From assembly GCA_013285445.1 (NCBI GenBank), contig CP053448.1, positions 2,232,001 through 2,296,000 on the forward strand: a DNA stretch of 64,000 nucleotides, read 5' to 3'. The notes below the pieces were generated by a model that was given only the letters and a program-made list of their open reading frames with translations, was not told the DNA's origin and did no database searches. Numbering within the stretch: position 1 is the stretch's first letter; every line of letters begins with the position of its first letter. Positions 11,548-20,994 of this stretch are shown here, in pieces. This DNA comes from Pseudomonadota bacterium. GTDB lineage: Bacteria > Pseudomonadota > Gammaproteobacteria > Xanthomonadales > Wenzhouxiangellaceae. Made by a program: the position numbers and the translations under genes.

Positions 11548-12345
11548 TCAAAGCCAGAAGGCCAGCAGCAGCATGCCGAGGATGACGCGATAGGCCACGA
11601 ACGGCTGCATGCCGATCCGGCGGATGAACGCCAGGAAGGCATGGATACAGGCATAGGTCGAAATGATTGACACGGCCAGGCCGATGCACAGCGCGCCCAG
11701 CCCGGCCTGATGGTCGGCCCGCGACAGGTCAAAGGCCGCCAGCAGGCCGGCCGCGGCAATGATCGGCACGGACAGCAGAAAGGAAAAACGCGCGGACGCC
11801 TCACGACTCAGACCCACGAGTAGCCCGGCGGTCATGGTAATACCCGAGCGCGACGTGCCGGGGATCAGCGCCAGAACCTGGGCCAATCCGATCAACAGCA
11901 CCTCTGGCAACCGCAGCGTGTACTCGTCCCGTTCGCCGCGCCGGGCCCAGTCGGCCCAGCCCAGCAGCAGGCCAAAACCGATCAGCGCCGCGGCCATGAC
12001 CGGCGGTGAGCGAAGGGCCTGTTCCGCAACACCCTTGAGCAACAGGCCGAAAACGACGGCCGGCAGCGTGGCGATGATCAGCCACCAGGCCAGCTCCGCT
12101 TCGCGCCCGCCCGGACCGCCCGTCAGACTGCCGAGCCACTGCCCGGCCATGGCGCAAAGCTCGCGGCGAAAGTAGACGACCACCGCGATCAGCGAGCCGG
12201 CATGCAGCACGATGTCGAAATCCAGGCCCTGGTAGGCGCCCCCGGTCAACAGTGAATACAGGACCAGGTGAGCCTGTGAGGAGACCGGCAGAAACTCCGT
12301 GACCCCCTGCACCAGCGCCAATATCACCGCTTCGAACCATTCCAT
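11548..12345 (-). CDS. uppP: Undecaprenyl-diphosphatase UppP/BacA
   Basis: 265 residues from the ATG at 12345, which aligns with the usual family N-terminus (MEWFEAVILALVQGVTEFLP); an upstream in-frame ATG at 12366 would add seven residues. Eight predicted membrane helices. The diagnostic motifs GVTEFLPVSSQAH (family E-F-L-P-(V/I)-S-S-x-x-H) and IPGTSRSGITMTAGL are present. The enzyme dephosphorylates undecaprenyl diphosphate at the membrane, recycling the carrier for peptidoglycan and surface polysaccharide. It overlaps no neighbour and is divergent from the phosphatase gene at 12519. Confidence 0.95.
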   Translation of the reverse strand: MEWFEAVILALVQGVTEFLPVSSQAHLVLYSLLTGGAYQGLDFDIVLHAGSLIAVVVYFRRELCAMAGQWLGSLTGGPGGREAELAWWLIIATLPAVVFGLLLKGVAEQALRSPPVMAAALIGFGLLLGWADWARRGERDEYTLRLPEVLLIGLAQVLALIPGTSRSGITMTAGLLVGLSREASARFSFLLSVPIIAAAGLLAAFDLSRADHQAGLGALCIGLAVSIISTYACIHAFLAFIRRIGMQPFVAYRVILGMLLLAFWL

Positions 12346-12518
12346 CGCGGCATTGTACCCGGGCATGGGCGACTCGCTTCGAAAAACTCATGGCGACCGG
12401 CCCAGGTGAGCGTAGAATGGAATGCCCGCCGCTGACGCCTTGCCGGATCGCAGAGTACCTGGCCGGACTGACGCTTGTGGGAAGCAGCGATTATTGTCAG
12501 GACTCCGAGGTCTCGCCC

Positions 12519-13043
12519 GTGCGCTTTCGTGCTCTTCTCATCGCCCTCACGCTGTGCATCGCCGCACCCTGGGCGGCTGCGCAGTCGACAACCGTGTTTG
12601 TCGTCCGACACGCTGAAAAAACGGCTGAACCGGCCGACGATCCCGAGTTGAGCAGCGCCGGTCACGCTCGGGCCGAGGCCCTGGCTGGTGCGCTGGCCGA
12701 TGCCGGTATCGACGCCATTATTTCCACCCAGTACCGACGCACGCGAGACACCGTTGCCCCCTTGGCCCGACGGATCGGCAAGCCGGTCGAGGTGATCGAG
12801 TGGCAGCGCGGCGATGTCGCGACCCAGGCGGAATCGCTGGCGCACCGGATTGGCCGGCAGCATGCCGGCCAGCAGGTGCTGGTGGCCGGCCACAGCAATA
12901 CCGTGCCGGCGATCGTCGCCGCGCTGAGTGGACACTCGATCCGACCGATCAGCGAGCAGACCTATGGCCAGCTGTTCATTGTCCAGCTCGATGGCCACTC
13001 GCCTGGGCGGCTGATCCGGGCGCGGTTCGGTACGGCGCCATGA
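12519..13043 (+). CDS. Exported histidine phosphatase (phosphoglycerate-mutase fold)
   Basis: About 174 residues from a GTG at 12519, chosen because a signal peptide (VRFRALLIALTLCIAAPWAA, cleavage after AQ) starts there and CGAGG lies eight bases upstream; the open frame extends farther upstream but without protein-like sequence. The catalytic RHAEK motif with the nucleophilic histidine and a second conserved GHSNT motif mark the histidine phosphatase superfamily (SixA/Ais-like small members). Substrate unknown; export suggests a periplasmic phosphatase. Its stop overlaps the next start by four bases (ATGA), so the two are cotranslated. Confidence 0.8.
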   Translation: MRFRALLIALTLCIAAPWAAAQSTTVFVVRHAEKTAEPADDPELSSAGHARAEALAGALADAGIDAIISTQYRRTRDTVAPLARRIGKPVEVIEWQRGDVATQAESLAHRIGRQHAGQQVLVAGHSNTVPAIVAALSGHSIRPISEQTYGQLFIVQLDGHSPGRLIRARFGTAP

Positions 13044-13744
13044 CCCTGCGAATTGCCGTCGACAGCCTCAGAATCGGCCGGGTTCAGCCGCTCGGCCCGG
13101 CCGGCGCGCAAAGCGCCATCGCCAAGCATGCGGTATCCGGCGAGCTGGAGCTGACGCTGGTCGGCTTCATCGGCGATGAGCAGGCCGACCGCCGCCATCA
13201 TGGCGGGCCGGAGAAGGCGGTTCACCACTATCCCGCCGAGCATTACCCACGCTGGCACGAGCTGCTGCCCGACTGCGACCCGGCCTACCTGGCTGTCGGC
13301 GGGTTCGGCGAGAATCTGAGCACGCAGGCGTTCGACGAATCACAGGTCTGCGTCGGCGACCGGTTTCGGCTGGGCAGCGCCATCGTCGAAGTCTCCCAGG
13401 CCCGGCAACCCTGCTGGAAGCTCAACCTGCGCTTCGGTCGCGCCGACATGGCCGAGCTGGTCCAGCAACGCGGCATGACCGGCTGGTACTACCGCGTCGT
13501 CGAGGCAGGCCGGGTCGAGCCGGGCGCGGCGCTCGAACTGCTCGAGCGCCCCGAGCCGGACTGGCCGCTGGCGCGCATTCTTGACGTGTTCTATCGCGAC
13601 CCGTTCAACCGCGACGACCTGCAGGCGCTGACGGCACTGGCGCCGCTCAGCCCCTCCTGGCGCAGGCTGGCTGTCCGTCGCCTGGAAACCGGCCGGATCG
13701 AGGACTTCGGCCCCCGCATCCGCACCCCGGCCGCCTTCACCTGA
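13040..13744 (+). CDS. MOSC domain protein, YiiM-like
   Basis: 234 residues. The ATG at 13040 overlaps the preceding stop. The MOSC core includes DRRHHGGPEKAVHHYPAEHY, GGFGENLST and the conserved cysteine in QARQPCWKLN. A three-helix C-terminal part (about 165-225, ILDVFYRDP then LSPSWRRLAVRRL) is as in YiiM. YiiM-type proteins take part in molybdenum-cofactor-dependent reduction of N-hydroxylated bases. The partner histidine phosphatase is not an obvious functional match. Convergent with the beta-helix gene, which ends 20 bases away. Confidence 0.88.
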   Translation: MTLRIAVDSLRIGRVQPLGPAGAQSAIAKHAVSGELELTLVGFIGDEQADRRHHGGPEKAVHHYPAEHYPRWHELLPDCDPAYLAVGGFGENLSTQAFDESQVCVGDRFRLGSAIVEVSQARQPCWKLNLRFGRADMAELVQQRGMTGWYYRVVEAGRVEPGAALELLERPEPDWPLARILDVFYRDPFNRDDLQALTALAPLSPSWRRLAVRRLETGRIEDFGPRIRTPAAFT

Positions 13745-13763
13745 AGCGGCCTGGCCCGATCAC

Positions 13764-15278
13764 TCAGTTCCCCACCTGCAGCATGTATTTGGCCACCTCC
13801 AGGCGCGTTTCGGGATCCAGGTAATCCTGCGGCGGCATTTCCGGGTAGTCGTCGCGCTTCTTGACCGGGTTGGCGATGTATTCGGCCAGGCCCTCCGGGT
13901 CGTCCATGTAGAGCGCCTGGATGATCTGCACGGGCGGGCCGATCATGCGGCCGGTATAGGTATGGCAGCCGGTGCAGATGCTCAGATAGGCGATCTTGCC
14001 TCTTTCCTCCAGCGAGATCTGGCGCGGCGGCACCGGCTCGTCGAGCAGGTAGGTGTCGACGTCCCGGGTGTTGGTGATCTCGCACTCGGCCCAGTCGTCG
14101 ACGCCGACAGTCACGTACTGGTGACGATTGATGATGCAGCTGTCGCGGCTGGTGCCGACACGCACGATATCGGGCGCTCCGCGCTTGAGCTCGGTGAGCA
14201 TCAGCGCCTTGACTTCGGTGATGGTGTCGTAGCCGTTGTTGGCCATCAGGTTATCGAGAATCATGACCCGGTCGGGGCTGGGATCGGATTCCGGGTCGAT
14301 CGTGACGTTGGGCGCGTTGTCGTGGTCGGTGATGATGATGCCGGCAGTCTTGTTGTTCCTGATGATATTGCTTTCGATCACCACTTCGTCGGCGGCCATG
14401 ACCAGTATGCCCGTGCCTGCTGGAATGCCAGCCACGGTCGATCCCGGCGCGCCAAAGTTCGGCGTATTGTTGTCGACGATGAAGTTGTTGCGGATGATGA
14501 CATCGTAGGTCGTCTTGACCGGCAGTCCAGGCGTAATGAAGGCAAGAACGCCCCCGGTGTTGTTGTAGACATAGTTGTTCTCGACGATGGCATGACGGCT
14601 GTTTTCGATTTCGATGCCCGCGACCGAATCGAACACCTCATTGTGCGCGACATGCACGTTATCACTCATGCCCACATAGATCGCGGCATCCTCGATGCCC
14701 GAAATGACGTTGTGCTCGACAATGCCGTTCTTGCCCAGTTGGGGAAAAACACCGTAGACGCCGGTATCATCGATGATGTTGTTGCGGATCTCGAAGTTGT
14801 TGCCGGCCTGCCCCATGATGGCGTTGCCCTTGTAGCGCTTGATGAGCAGGTTCTCGACCACGAAGTTGTTGCCGGAATACAGAATGGCGTCATTGAGCTC
14901 GCCCCGCCCGTCCATGGTCGCGCGCTGGCCCTGTCGAATGACGCCGATGATGGAGATGCCGTCCTTGTCGACGTAGACCGTTTCGTGATAGGTGCCCGGC
15001 ATCACCTGAATGGTGTCACCCGGGCTGGCCTGCTTGACGGCTTCCATGATCGATTCGCCATCGTTGACCACGTGGGTGATGCCTTCGGTCGCCGCGCCGT
15101 GCTCACTGCCGGCCGCGGCGAGATCGTCGTCACGTTCCCGGTCATAGCCGCCGGAATAGCTGGCGCCGGTGGATGTGCGGGTAATGACCAGGCTCTCTTC
15201 GCCCGGTCTTCCGAGATAGTATCCGGCGATAAATGCGGCCGCCACCAGGAGCAATGCAATCAGTTTGCCTGCCTTCAT
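13764..15278 (-). CDS. Membrane-anchored right-handed beta-helix protein fused to a c-type cytochrome domain
   Basis: 504 residues. An N-terminal signal anchor (about 5-24) is followed by a Ser/Asp-rich linker, then from about residue 75 to 370 repeated beta-helix coils with N-ladder patterns (NFVVENLLIKR, NFEIRNNIIDD, HAIVENNYVYNN), as in NosD/CASH-type proteins. The last 80 residues form a monoheme class I cytochrome: CTGCH at 435-439 and a distal axial Met candidate in YPEMPPQDY. Combining a carbohydrate-type beta-helix with a heme domain is uncommon. It is the last gene of a three-gene cytochrome cluster, two bases after the diheme peroxidase gene. The function is unknown; surface electron transfer or copper/nitrous-oxide-type maturation are speculative. 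Confidence 0.8.
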   Translation of the reverse strand: MKAGKLIALLLVAAAFIAGYYLGRPGEESLVITRTSTGASYSGGYDRERDDDLAAAGSEHGAATEGITHVVNDGESIMEAVKQASPGDTIQVMPGTYHETVYVDKDGISIIGVIRQGQRATMDGRGELNDAILYSGNNFVVENLLIKRYKGNAIMGQAGNNFEIRNNIIDDTGVYGVFPQLGKNGIVEHNVISGIEDAAIYVGMSDNVHVAHNEVFDSVAGIEIENSRHAIVENNYVYNNTGGVLAFITPGLPVKTTYDVIIRNNFIVDNNTPNFGAPGSTVAGIPAGTGILVMAADEVVIESNIIRNNKTAGIIITDHDNAPNVTIDPESDPSPDRVMILDNLMANNGYDTITEVKALMLTELKRGAPDIVRVGTSRDSCIINRHQYVTVGVDDWAECEITNTRDVDTYLLDEPVPPRQISLEERGKIAYLSICTGCHTYTGRMIGPPVQIIQALYMDDPEGLAEYIANPVKKRDDYPEMPPQDYLDPETRLEVAKYMLQVGN

Positions 15279-15280
15279 GT

Positions 15281-16507
15281 TCAGTTGTCCTCCAGGTTCC
15301 GGGGATGGTCATTGCCGGCGAATCCGGCCTTGGGGTTGAGACCGGACGGCACCGCCTCGGGAATGGGTGGCGTCAGGCTTTCGTCAGTCAGGGTGTCCAG
15401 AAACGCGACGATCAGGTCGATTTCGCGTTCGGTCAGGTCCGGCTCCCAGATATGCCAGTGCAGGTAGAGCTTTTCGCCTTCCGGTACGGCGTGACCTCGC
15501 CCGTCGTTGTAGAAGGACACCGCCTCGCGCAGCGTTTCGAAGTTGCCGCGATGCATGTACGGCGCTGAACGGGTGATATTGCGCAGCGTCGGCACCTTGA
15601 AACCACCGCGCAGCTTTTCTGCATCGAATGTGGCCTGCGCGCCGGGGTCGAGTGGTTCGCCCTGCGGTTCGGGTACGCCAATGACGGCAATCTGGTTGTT
15701 GGTAAATAGCGGCGGCTGGTGGCATTCCGCGCATCGGGCAACAAAGCTGCGAAACACGTTCAGCCCGGCAATTTCCTCTTCGTCAAGCGATTCGTGGTGC
15801 CCGTGGGCGTAGCGATCATAGCGGCTGTTGAGCGAGATCAGACTGGACTGGAACGCCACCAGCGCGGTCTTGACCTGGGCCAGCTCGATGCGCTCCGAAC
15901 CCGGGAAGGCCTGCCCGAACAGCGCCGGATAATGCGCATTGGCGCCCAGGTCGGCGAGCAGCTGTGCCGGGGTCGTCCCCATCTCCTTGGGGTCGAACAG
16001 CGGACCCTCGGCCTGCTGTTCGAGCGTATCGGCGCGCGCGTCCCAGAAGAAGCGATCCAGGAAGGCAACGTTCCACAGCGACGGCGCCGAGCGCGGTAGC
16101 TGCCGACCCCCGATGCCGACACTCTGCGCTTTGCCGTCGCTGAAACCCAGATCCGGCTGATGGCAGGAGGCGCAGGACAGGCTGTTGTCGGCCGACAGCA
16201 GCGGATCGAAAAACAGCAGTCGACCCAGATCGATTTGCTGCGGGCTAAAGCCATCCCGATGAGGCGGCAGACTGGTCTGCGTGCCCCCGACCCCGCGTCC
16301 CTCGACCGAGTCGTAGAACTGGTAGCGGGTCACCAGATAGCAGCCATTGCCGCGCAGCTCGAAACTGGGCGGGCAATGACTCGCCAGGGAGAACGTCCGT
16401 TCCGCAGCGGCATCGCCCTGGCCATCGACCGCGACCAGCGCCAAAACCACCGCGACCGGCAGACCGGCCAGGCCAAGGAGTCGCTGCACGAGCCTGCTTG
16501 CCAGCAT
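15281..16507 (-). CDS. Di-heme cytochrome c peroxidase/MauG-family protein
   Basis: 408 residues from the ATG at 16507, which overlaps the stop of the upstream cytochrome gene (TGATG). The N-terminal hydrophobic segment is an export signal. Two heme-binding sites CASCH (112-116) and CAECH (259-263) lie in the spacing usual for the CCP/MauG superfamily, with GRLLFFDPLLSADNSLSC before the first and LRNITRSAPYMHRGNFETL, FYNDGRG near the C-terminus. Family members reduce peroxide or oxidise protein or small-molecule substrates in the periplasm. Its partners here are cytochromes, so electrons may come from the upstream c4-like protein. Confidence 0.88.
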   Translation of the reverse strand: MLASRLVQRLLGLAGLPVAVVLALVAVDGQGDAAAERTFSLASHCPPSFELRGNGCYLVTRYQFYDSVEGRGVGGTQTSLPPHRDGFSPQQIDLGRLLFFDPLLSADNSLSCASCHQPDLGFSDGKAQSVGIGGRQLPRSAPSLWNVAFLDRFFWDARADTLEQQAEGPLFDPKEMGTTPAQLLADLGANAHYPALFGQAFPGSERIELAQVKTALVAFQSSLISLNSRYDRYAHGHHESLDEEEIAGLNVFRSFVARCAECHQPPLFTNNQIAVIGVPEPQGEPLDPGAQATFDAEKLRGGFKVPTLRNITRSAPYMHRGNFETLREAVSFYNDGRGHAVPEGEKLYLHWHIWEPDLTEREIDLIVAFLDTLTDESLTPPIPEAVPSGLNPKAGFAGNDHPRNLEDN

Positions 16508-17130
16508 CAGCGCTGCTCGGTCAGGAAATAAAGGATGTCGCGCCACTCGTCTTCGCTGATCGTATCGGCCATCAACGACATCTGCCGACCGTACTTGTCA
16601 TCCGGATGGGTGCCGCGGCGTCCGTTGCGGAAATTGCGCATCTGGCGGTCCAGGTACTGTGCCGACAGACCCTGAAGAGCAGGCGCCTGAAACGCTTCGT
16701 TGCCCTGCCCCTCGCTGCCGTGGCAGCTGCCGCAACGCGCCTGGTAGTAGCGATAACCATTTTTCATGTCGCCACGTCGGGTGCCCTGGGTCGAGGGTGG
16801 TTCCAGCTCGCTCAGGTAGTCGGCAAGCGCACGACGCTGCTCGTCGCCGAGCGTCGTGGCCATGGCGCGCATCTGCATACCAGGCGCGTCATCGGGATGA
16901 CTGCCGCGGATGCCGCTGGCGAAATTCTCCAGCTGCCGGACCAGGTACCAGACTTTCTGTCCGGCCAGGGCCGGGGCCTTCAGGGCCCGGTTGCCCCCGG
17001 CGTCACTGCCGTGGCAGGTGGCGCACTGCGCCCACGCATCGGGCGCCGACAGCGCAATCTCGCTGCACAGGAGCAGGCTGGCCAGCGCCAGCAGCCGCCA
17101 CAGAAACTGATGAAAACCGATCAAGGCCAC
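16507..17130 (-). CDS. Diheme cytochrome c4-like protein
   Basis: 207 residues. Signal peptide to about residue 29, then two similar class I cytochrome domains with CATCH (36-40) and CGSCH (133-137). Both halves share the pattern (R)x-APAL-G/Q-x-YL-x-R-Q and an HPDD-x-x-x-x-x-M stretch supplying the distal methionine. This is the c4 architecture: a periplasmic electron shuttle. First gene of the three-gene cluster; the TGATG overlap with the peroxidase gene implies translational coupling. Confidence 0.9.
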   Translation of the reverse strand: MALIGFHQFLWRLLALASLLLCSEIALSAPDAWAQCATCHGSDAGGNRALKAPALAGQKVWYLVRQLENFASGIRGSHPDDAPGMQMRAMATTLGDEQRRALADYLSELEPPSTQGTRRGDMKNGYRYYQARCGSCHGSEGQGNEAFQAPALQGLSAQYLDRQMRNFRNGRRGTHPDDKYGRQMSLMADTISEDEWRDILYFLTEQR

Positions 17131-17228
17131 TCCGATCCATTCGCTTTGCTGGATGAATTCGGATCAGCATAGGATCGTTCTCCGCCCCCGGCTTCCTTAT
17201 TTCTGAAAAGAACTGATCGATTTTACAA

Positions 17229-18281
17229 TCAGTCGGACATTGCGCCGCGATACTCGGTCGGCGTCATGCCGTGCGCCATCTTGAATGCCCGGTTGAAGGA
17301 ACTGAGGCTGCGAAAACCGCTGTCGAGCGCCAGGGTCAGCACGGTCTCACCCTGGTGCTCGGGATCGCGCAGCCTGGTGGCCACTTCCTCGACCCGAAAA
17401 TGGTTGAGAAAGTCATTGAAGTTGCGATAGCCGAGCTGCCCGTTGATCAGCTGGCGCAGCTTGTATTCACGAATGCCCAGGTGGCGCGCGAGCCGAGCGA
17501 TGGTCATGCCCTCCTCGCGGTAGAGGTGATCGACAAGCATTGCATCGCGTATGGTCTGCAGCTCCGGCGTCAATGGCGCCGGGGGTCGCTCGAAGCCGGA
17601 TGTCGGGCGCAGGCGCTGGGCGAGCAGTCCGTCCTGGCGCAGCGAGAACGTAAACCAGTAGACGCCCAGCATCAGGATAGACAGCGCTGCGTGCTTGATG
17701 GCGCCCAGCCAGATTGACTCGAGATTAAGCACCTGCTCGATGACGATGACGCTGAACAGATAGGCCGCGGTAACGCCGATGACGCCTCCGCGCGCATAGC
17801 GACGTTCCTGAACCAGATCGGAGTGCCAGTGCGCAACCACAACATACATGGCATGCGCAATCAGCACCAGTTCCAGCGCCATGGCGCCGTATACCACCAC
17901 ATCTCGCAGCGGCGGGATGCCGTGCAGATCGATTCCCGTCAGCACCGCAAGCAACGAGACCGTCAGTGGAATCACCAGGGTCAGCGACGCAACCCCGTAC
18001 TGCCAGGGCCTCAGGTCGCTGTCATCAGCAAACACGCTCAGCGAGACCAGCCAGAACACGCCGGCCAGCGCGTTGCCGCCAATGTGGTTGACCCACCACA
18101 GGCCAGACAAGCGAGTGAACGGGCCAAACAGCGCGTCGGTCAGATAGGCACAGCCACACAGCAGCAACAGGCTGAACAGGCGAACCGAGCGGTTACTGCG
18201 CCAGGCCGGCGCCAGCAGCAGGCTGCACATCGCCATCTGCACGAACGCAGCGTGCGCAAAAAAAGACGATAGCGCCGTCAT
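17229..18281 (-). CDS. AraC-family regulator with membrane sensor domain
   Basis: 350 residues. Residues 1 to about 215 contain about seven predicted membrane helices (LFSLLLLCGCAYLTDALFG, ALAGVFWLVSLSVFADD and later segments). A linker is followed by an AraC/XylS DNA-binding domain at about 250-345, with MTIARLARHLGIREYKLRQL as the first helix-turn-helix and TVLTLALDSGFRSLSSFNRA and MTPTEYR as the second. A membrane-bound AraC protein probably senses an envelope or lipophilic signal. It lies between the TonB receptor gene and the cytochrome genes on the same strand, so either could be its target. Confidence 0.88.
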   Translation of the reverse strand: MTALSSFFAHAAFVQMAMCSLLLAPAWRSNRSVRLFSLLLLCGCAYLTDALFGPFTRLSGLWWVNHIGGNALAGVFWLVSLSVFADDSDLRPWQYGVASLTLVIPLTVSLLAVLTGIDLHGIPPLRDVVVYGAMALELVLIAHAMYVVVAHWHSDLVQERRYARGGVIGVTAAYLFSVIVIEQVLNLESIWLGAIKHAALSILMLGVYWFTFSLRQDGLLAQRLRPTSGFERPPAPLTPELQTIRDAMLVDHLYREEGMTIARLARHLGIREYKLRQLINGQLGYRNFNDFLNHFRVEEVATRLRDPEHQGETVLTLALDSGFRSLSSFNRAFKMAHGMTPTEYRGAMSD

Positions 18282-18459
18282 TGCCCCGGGAGATCGTCAG
18301 GAAATCCCTGAACAACGCGGCGCAGCGCGCACCTCGCCGGAGGTCGATGCACAATCTCCGGGCGTGTGCTGATTGGCGATCTCATGAGCAAGGCCTGGAC
18401 GGTCGTTGGAACGCGCTTCAGAATACCACCGTCCGGCGGACGCGCCCAATGCCTTCCTC

Positions 18460-20994
18460 TCAGAAGCTGTATTTCAGATCGACTCCCACCTCACGTCCGC
18501 GGTTGATACGCCCAAACGGTGTTCCAAGGATCGCTGCTGTCCGTCCGCCGACCGACTCGACATAGCGATTGTCGAACAGGTTCTTCGCCCACAGCGCGAA
18601 TTCCCAGGTCTGGCTTTCATTCGTCCAGGAAACCCGCATGTTCAGATCTTCCCGGTCGGTAAAGTAGTCGGGCAACGCCAGCTTGAAGTCTTCGAGGTTG
18701 GGCTGCTGGTCGTTTGTGTTCTCCACGAACACATAGTCCAGGTGAACATTGAGATTGCCATTCTGCACGGGGCGTGACCAGTTGAGAAGCAGGGTGTAGT
18801 TGGTATCGGCGTCGAATGACTTCGATTTCGCCGGCACCAGCTCGCCCAATGCGTCGTAGAAGGCGGGTGTATCAATGTCGGTTTCGCGAATCTCGGTTAC
18901 GACACCCAACAGCAGCCGCTCACGGATATACCAGCGAAAGTCGACTTCAAATCCGGTGATTTCGCGGTTTTCGTTGATGATGGTCGGGACCGCCTGCGGG
19001 CTGCCCGGCGGTCTCGACTCGACGCTGATCTGGAAGTTGTCGAGCTCCGTTCGATAGGCGCTGATGTTGGCGACGACGCGGTCCCAGAGCCGGGCCTTGT
19101 AGCCAATCTCGAAATTGGTCGAGTCTTCCGGGGCAAATGCCTGCTGACCGGCGGACTGATCGATCGGTACCAGTGAGTCGAAGCCACCCGACTTGTAGCC
19201 GGTCGAATAGGAGGCGAACACCATCTGGTCGTCATCGATCTGAAAGCTTGTAACCAGGCGACCGGTGATCTTGTCCCAGTCGTCGCTGGCCGACAGATCA
19301 ACCGTTGGGAACAGGACGTTGCCGACTCCCGGGCGAAGTTCAGTAAAGGTGGTTTCGGGAATGAGCCACGTGAAGTCCTTGCTGTCGCGCGAATAGCGCA
19401 GGCCGGCAATCAGGCTCCAGCGGTCGGTGATGGCGTAATCGACGTCGGCGTAAATGCCCCAATTGCTGAAATCGCCGGTGTTGAAGATGTTCTCCTGCCA
19501 GAACTGCCCGCTGAAGCTGGGTCCGAAGATCTCCGGAATGCCGAGCTGCGCGGCGACGATGTCATAGGTCAGATCTCCGGTGGCGTTGACGATATCGGCC
19601 GTCAGGGGCATGCCTGGCATGCCGATGGCGGCCATGATGGGATCAGCAAACCCCAGCGCGTTCAGCGCAGCCGCCCACTCACCGGCATTCCAGATGTGAT
19701 CGAGCCCCAGCGCGCCCTGGGTCATGGCATTGAGCTGCTGGGTGGTCAATCGCGCCACGGTGTCGGCCGTGACATTGAGCTCGGTCTGCTGTGCCACGTC
19801 TTCTTCCGAGTAGGAAAACCCGGCCACGGCGTTGATGCGGTCGCCGGTGAAGTTGACCTGCAGCTCGGTGTAGAGAATGTCGGAGTCTTCATTGTTCGAC
19901 GTGTCGAAATAGCGGGTGATTTCGGCGGTTCCGTCTTCATCTTCCCGGTTGATCGTTTCCCAGTCCCGATAGCCGAGCAGGTACTTGGCCGACCACCGGG
20001 AACTGAATTCGTGGTTGAGCTTGGCCGTAAAGCCGTACATGTCGCGTGATTCCACACCATGGCGAACGTCGTTCTCGGCGCGATCGGCAAAGGGGTCTCG
20101 TCCACCTTCATAGGCGAACTCACTGACGCCGACCGCCATCGGCGGCGCCTGTTCGAGATCATCCAGATCGTAGGAGATCTGCAGATCGGTCGCCGGCGAG
20201 ATCAGCCACAGCATCGACAGCCGACCGGCGCTGTGGTCGCGTTCACCCAGATCCCAGATCCGGCTGTCGTTGTTCCATTCCGGTCGGGCCACGTTCTCGA
20301 CGATGCCGTCCTGATCGTTGCTGAGAAAGTTGGCGCGCACGAACACGCTGTCGCCAAGCGGCAGGTTGACCATGCCCTCATAGCGCGCGAGATAATCGGT
20401 ACCCCACATGCCCTTGATGAAGCCTTCGCGCCAGCTGCGCGGACGGTTGGGAACAATATTGACCACACCCATCGCGGCATTTCGCCCGAACAGCGTGCCC
20501 TGCGGCCCCTTGAGCACCTCGACCCGCTCCAGATCCGAAAACAGCACGTTTTGCGCGGCGCGCGGCATGTAAACGCCATCGTAGAACGTGGCCGAGGACG
20601 GGTCGCCGCCAACTGAAATGCTCGGGCTGGAAATGCCGCGCATCGAAATGCCGGCCTGGGTCATGGAGCTGTCGCTGAAGTTGAACCCGGGGATGAACTT
20701 GTCGATATCGCTGAGCAGGATCGACGAACTCTCCTCGATCAGCGCCGGACTCACGGTGCCGACGGTGACCGGAACGGAGATGACATCCTGTTCGCGTCGC
20801 TGGGCCGTGACCTCGATGGCCTCGAGCCGGAACTCGCCGGCCTCCTCGTCGGAGGCCTGCGACCCCGGCTCCTCGTCCTCTGCGTCCTGGGCAACCACCC
20901 CTGAGGCAAGGACCAGGCAGGCCATCGCGAAGGCCCCCGCCAGAACACTACGAAGATTAACGTACTTAAGACCGTTCCGCTTGCCGATTTGCAT
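18460..20994 (-). CDS. TonB-dependent outer-membrane receptor
   Basis: 844 residues. Signal peptide about 1-35; a short acidic segment; TonB-box-like IEVTAQRREQD; plug domain about 60-180 with AGISMRGI and RVEVLKGPQGTLFGRNAA; then a 22-strand barrel ending in the C-terminal aromatic signature (KYSF). Length and motifs match the large TBDR subfamily of aquatic gammaproteobacteria that takes up siderophores, glycans or lipophilic compounds. Substrate cannot be read from the sequence. A strong Shine-Dalgarno sequence (AGGGAGGA) precedes the start. The AraC-type sensor downstream may control it. Confidence 0.92.
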   Translation of the reverse strand: MQIGKRNGLKYVNLRSVLAGAFAMACLVLASGVVAQDAEDEEPGSQASDEEAGEFRLEAIEVTAQRREQDVISVPVTVGTVSPALIEESSSILLSDIDKFIPGFNFSDSSMTQAGISMRGISSPSISVGGDPSSATFYDGVYMPRAAQNVLFSDLERVEVLKGPQGTLFGRNAAMGVVNIVPNRPRSWREGFIKGMWGTDYLARYEGMVNLPLGDSVFVRANFLSNDQDGIVENVARPEWNNDSRIWDLGERDHSAGRLSMLWLISPATDLQISYDLDDLEQAPPMAVGVSEFAYEGGRDPFADRAENDVRHGVESRDMYGFTAKLNHEFSSRWSAKYLLGYRDWETINREDEDGTAEITRYFDTSNNEDSDILYTELQVNFTGDRINAVAGFSYSEEDVAQQTELNVTADTVARLTTQQLNAMTQGALGLDHIWNAGEWAAALNALGFADPIMAAIGMPGMPLTADIVNATGDLTYDIVAAQLGIPEIFGPSFSGQFWQENIFNTGDFSNWGIYADVDYAITDRWSLIAGLRYSRDSKDFTWLIPETTFTELRPGVGNVLFPTVDLSASDDWDKITGRLVTSFQIDDDQMVFASYSTGYKSGGFDSLVPIDQSAGQQAFAPEDSTNFEIGYKARLWDRVVANISAYRTELDNFQISVESRPPGSPQAVPTIINENREITGFEVDFRWYIRERLLLGVVTEIRETDIDTPAFYDALGELVPAKSKSFDADTNYTLLLNWSRPVQNGNLNVHLDYVFVENTNDQQPNLEDFKLALPDYFTDREDLNMRVSWTNESQTWEFALWAKNLFDNRYVESVGGRTAAILGTPFGRINRGREVGVDLKYSF

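Noticed and set aside
13962..15467. 501-codon open frame on the plus strand opposite the beta-helix gene
   Set aside because: It is antisense to a gene with clear signal peptide, beta-helix coils and CTGCH motif; its sequence is low-complexity Asp/Val-rich, the mirror of the N-rich repeats.
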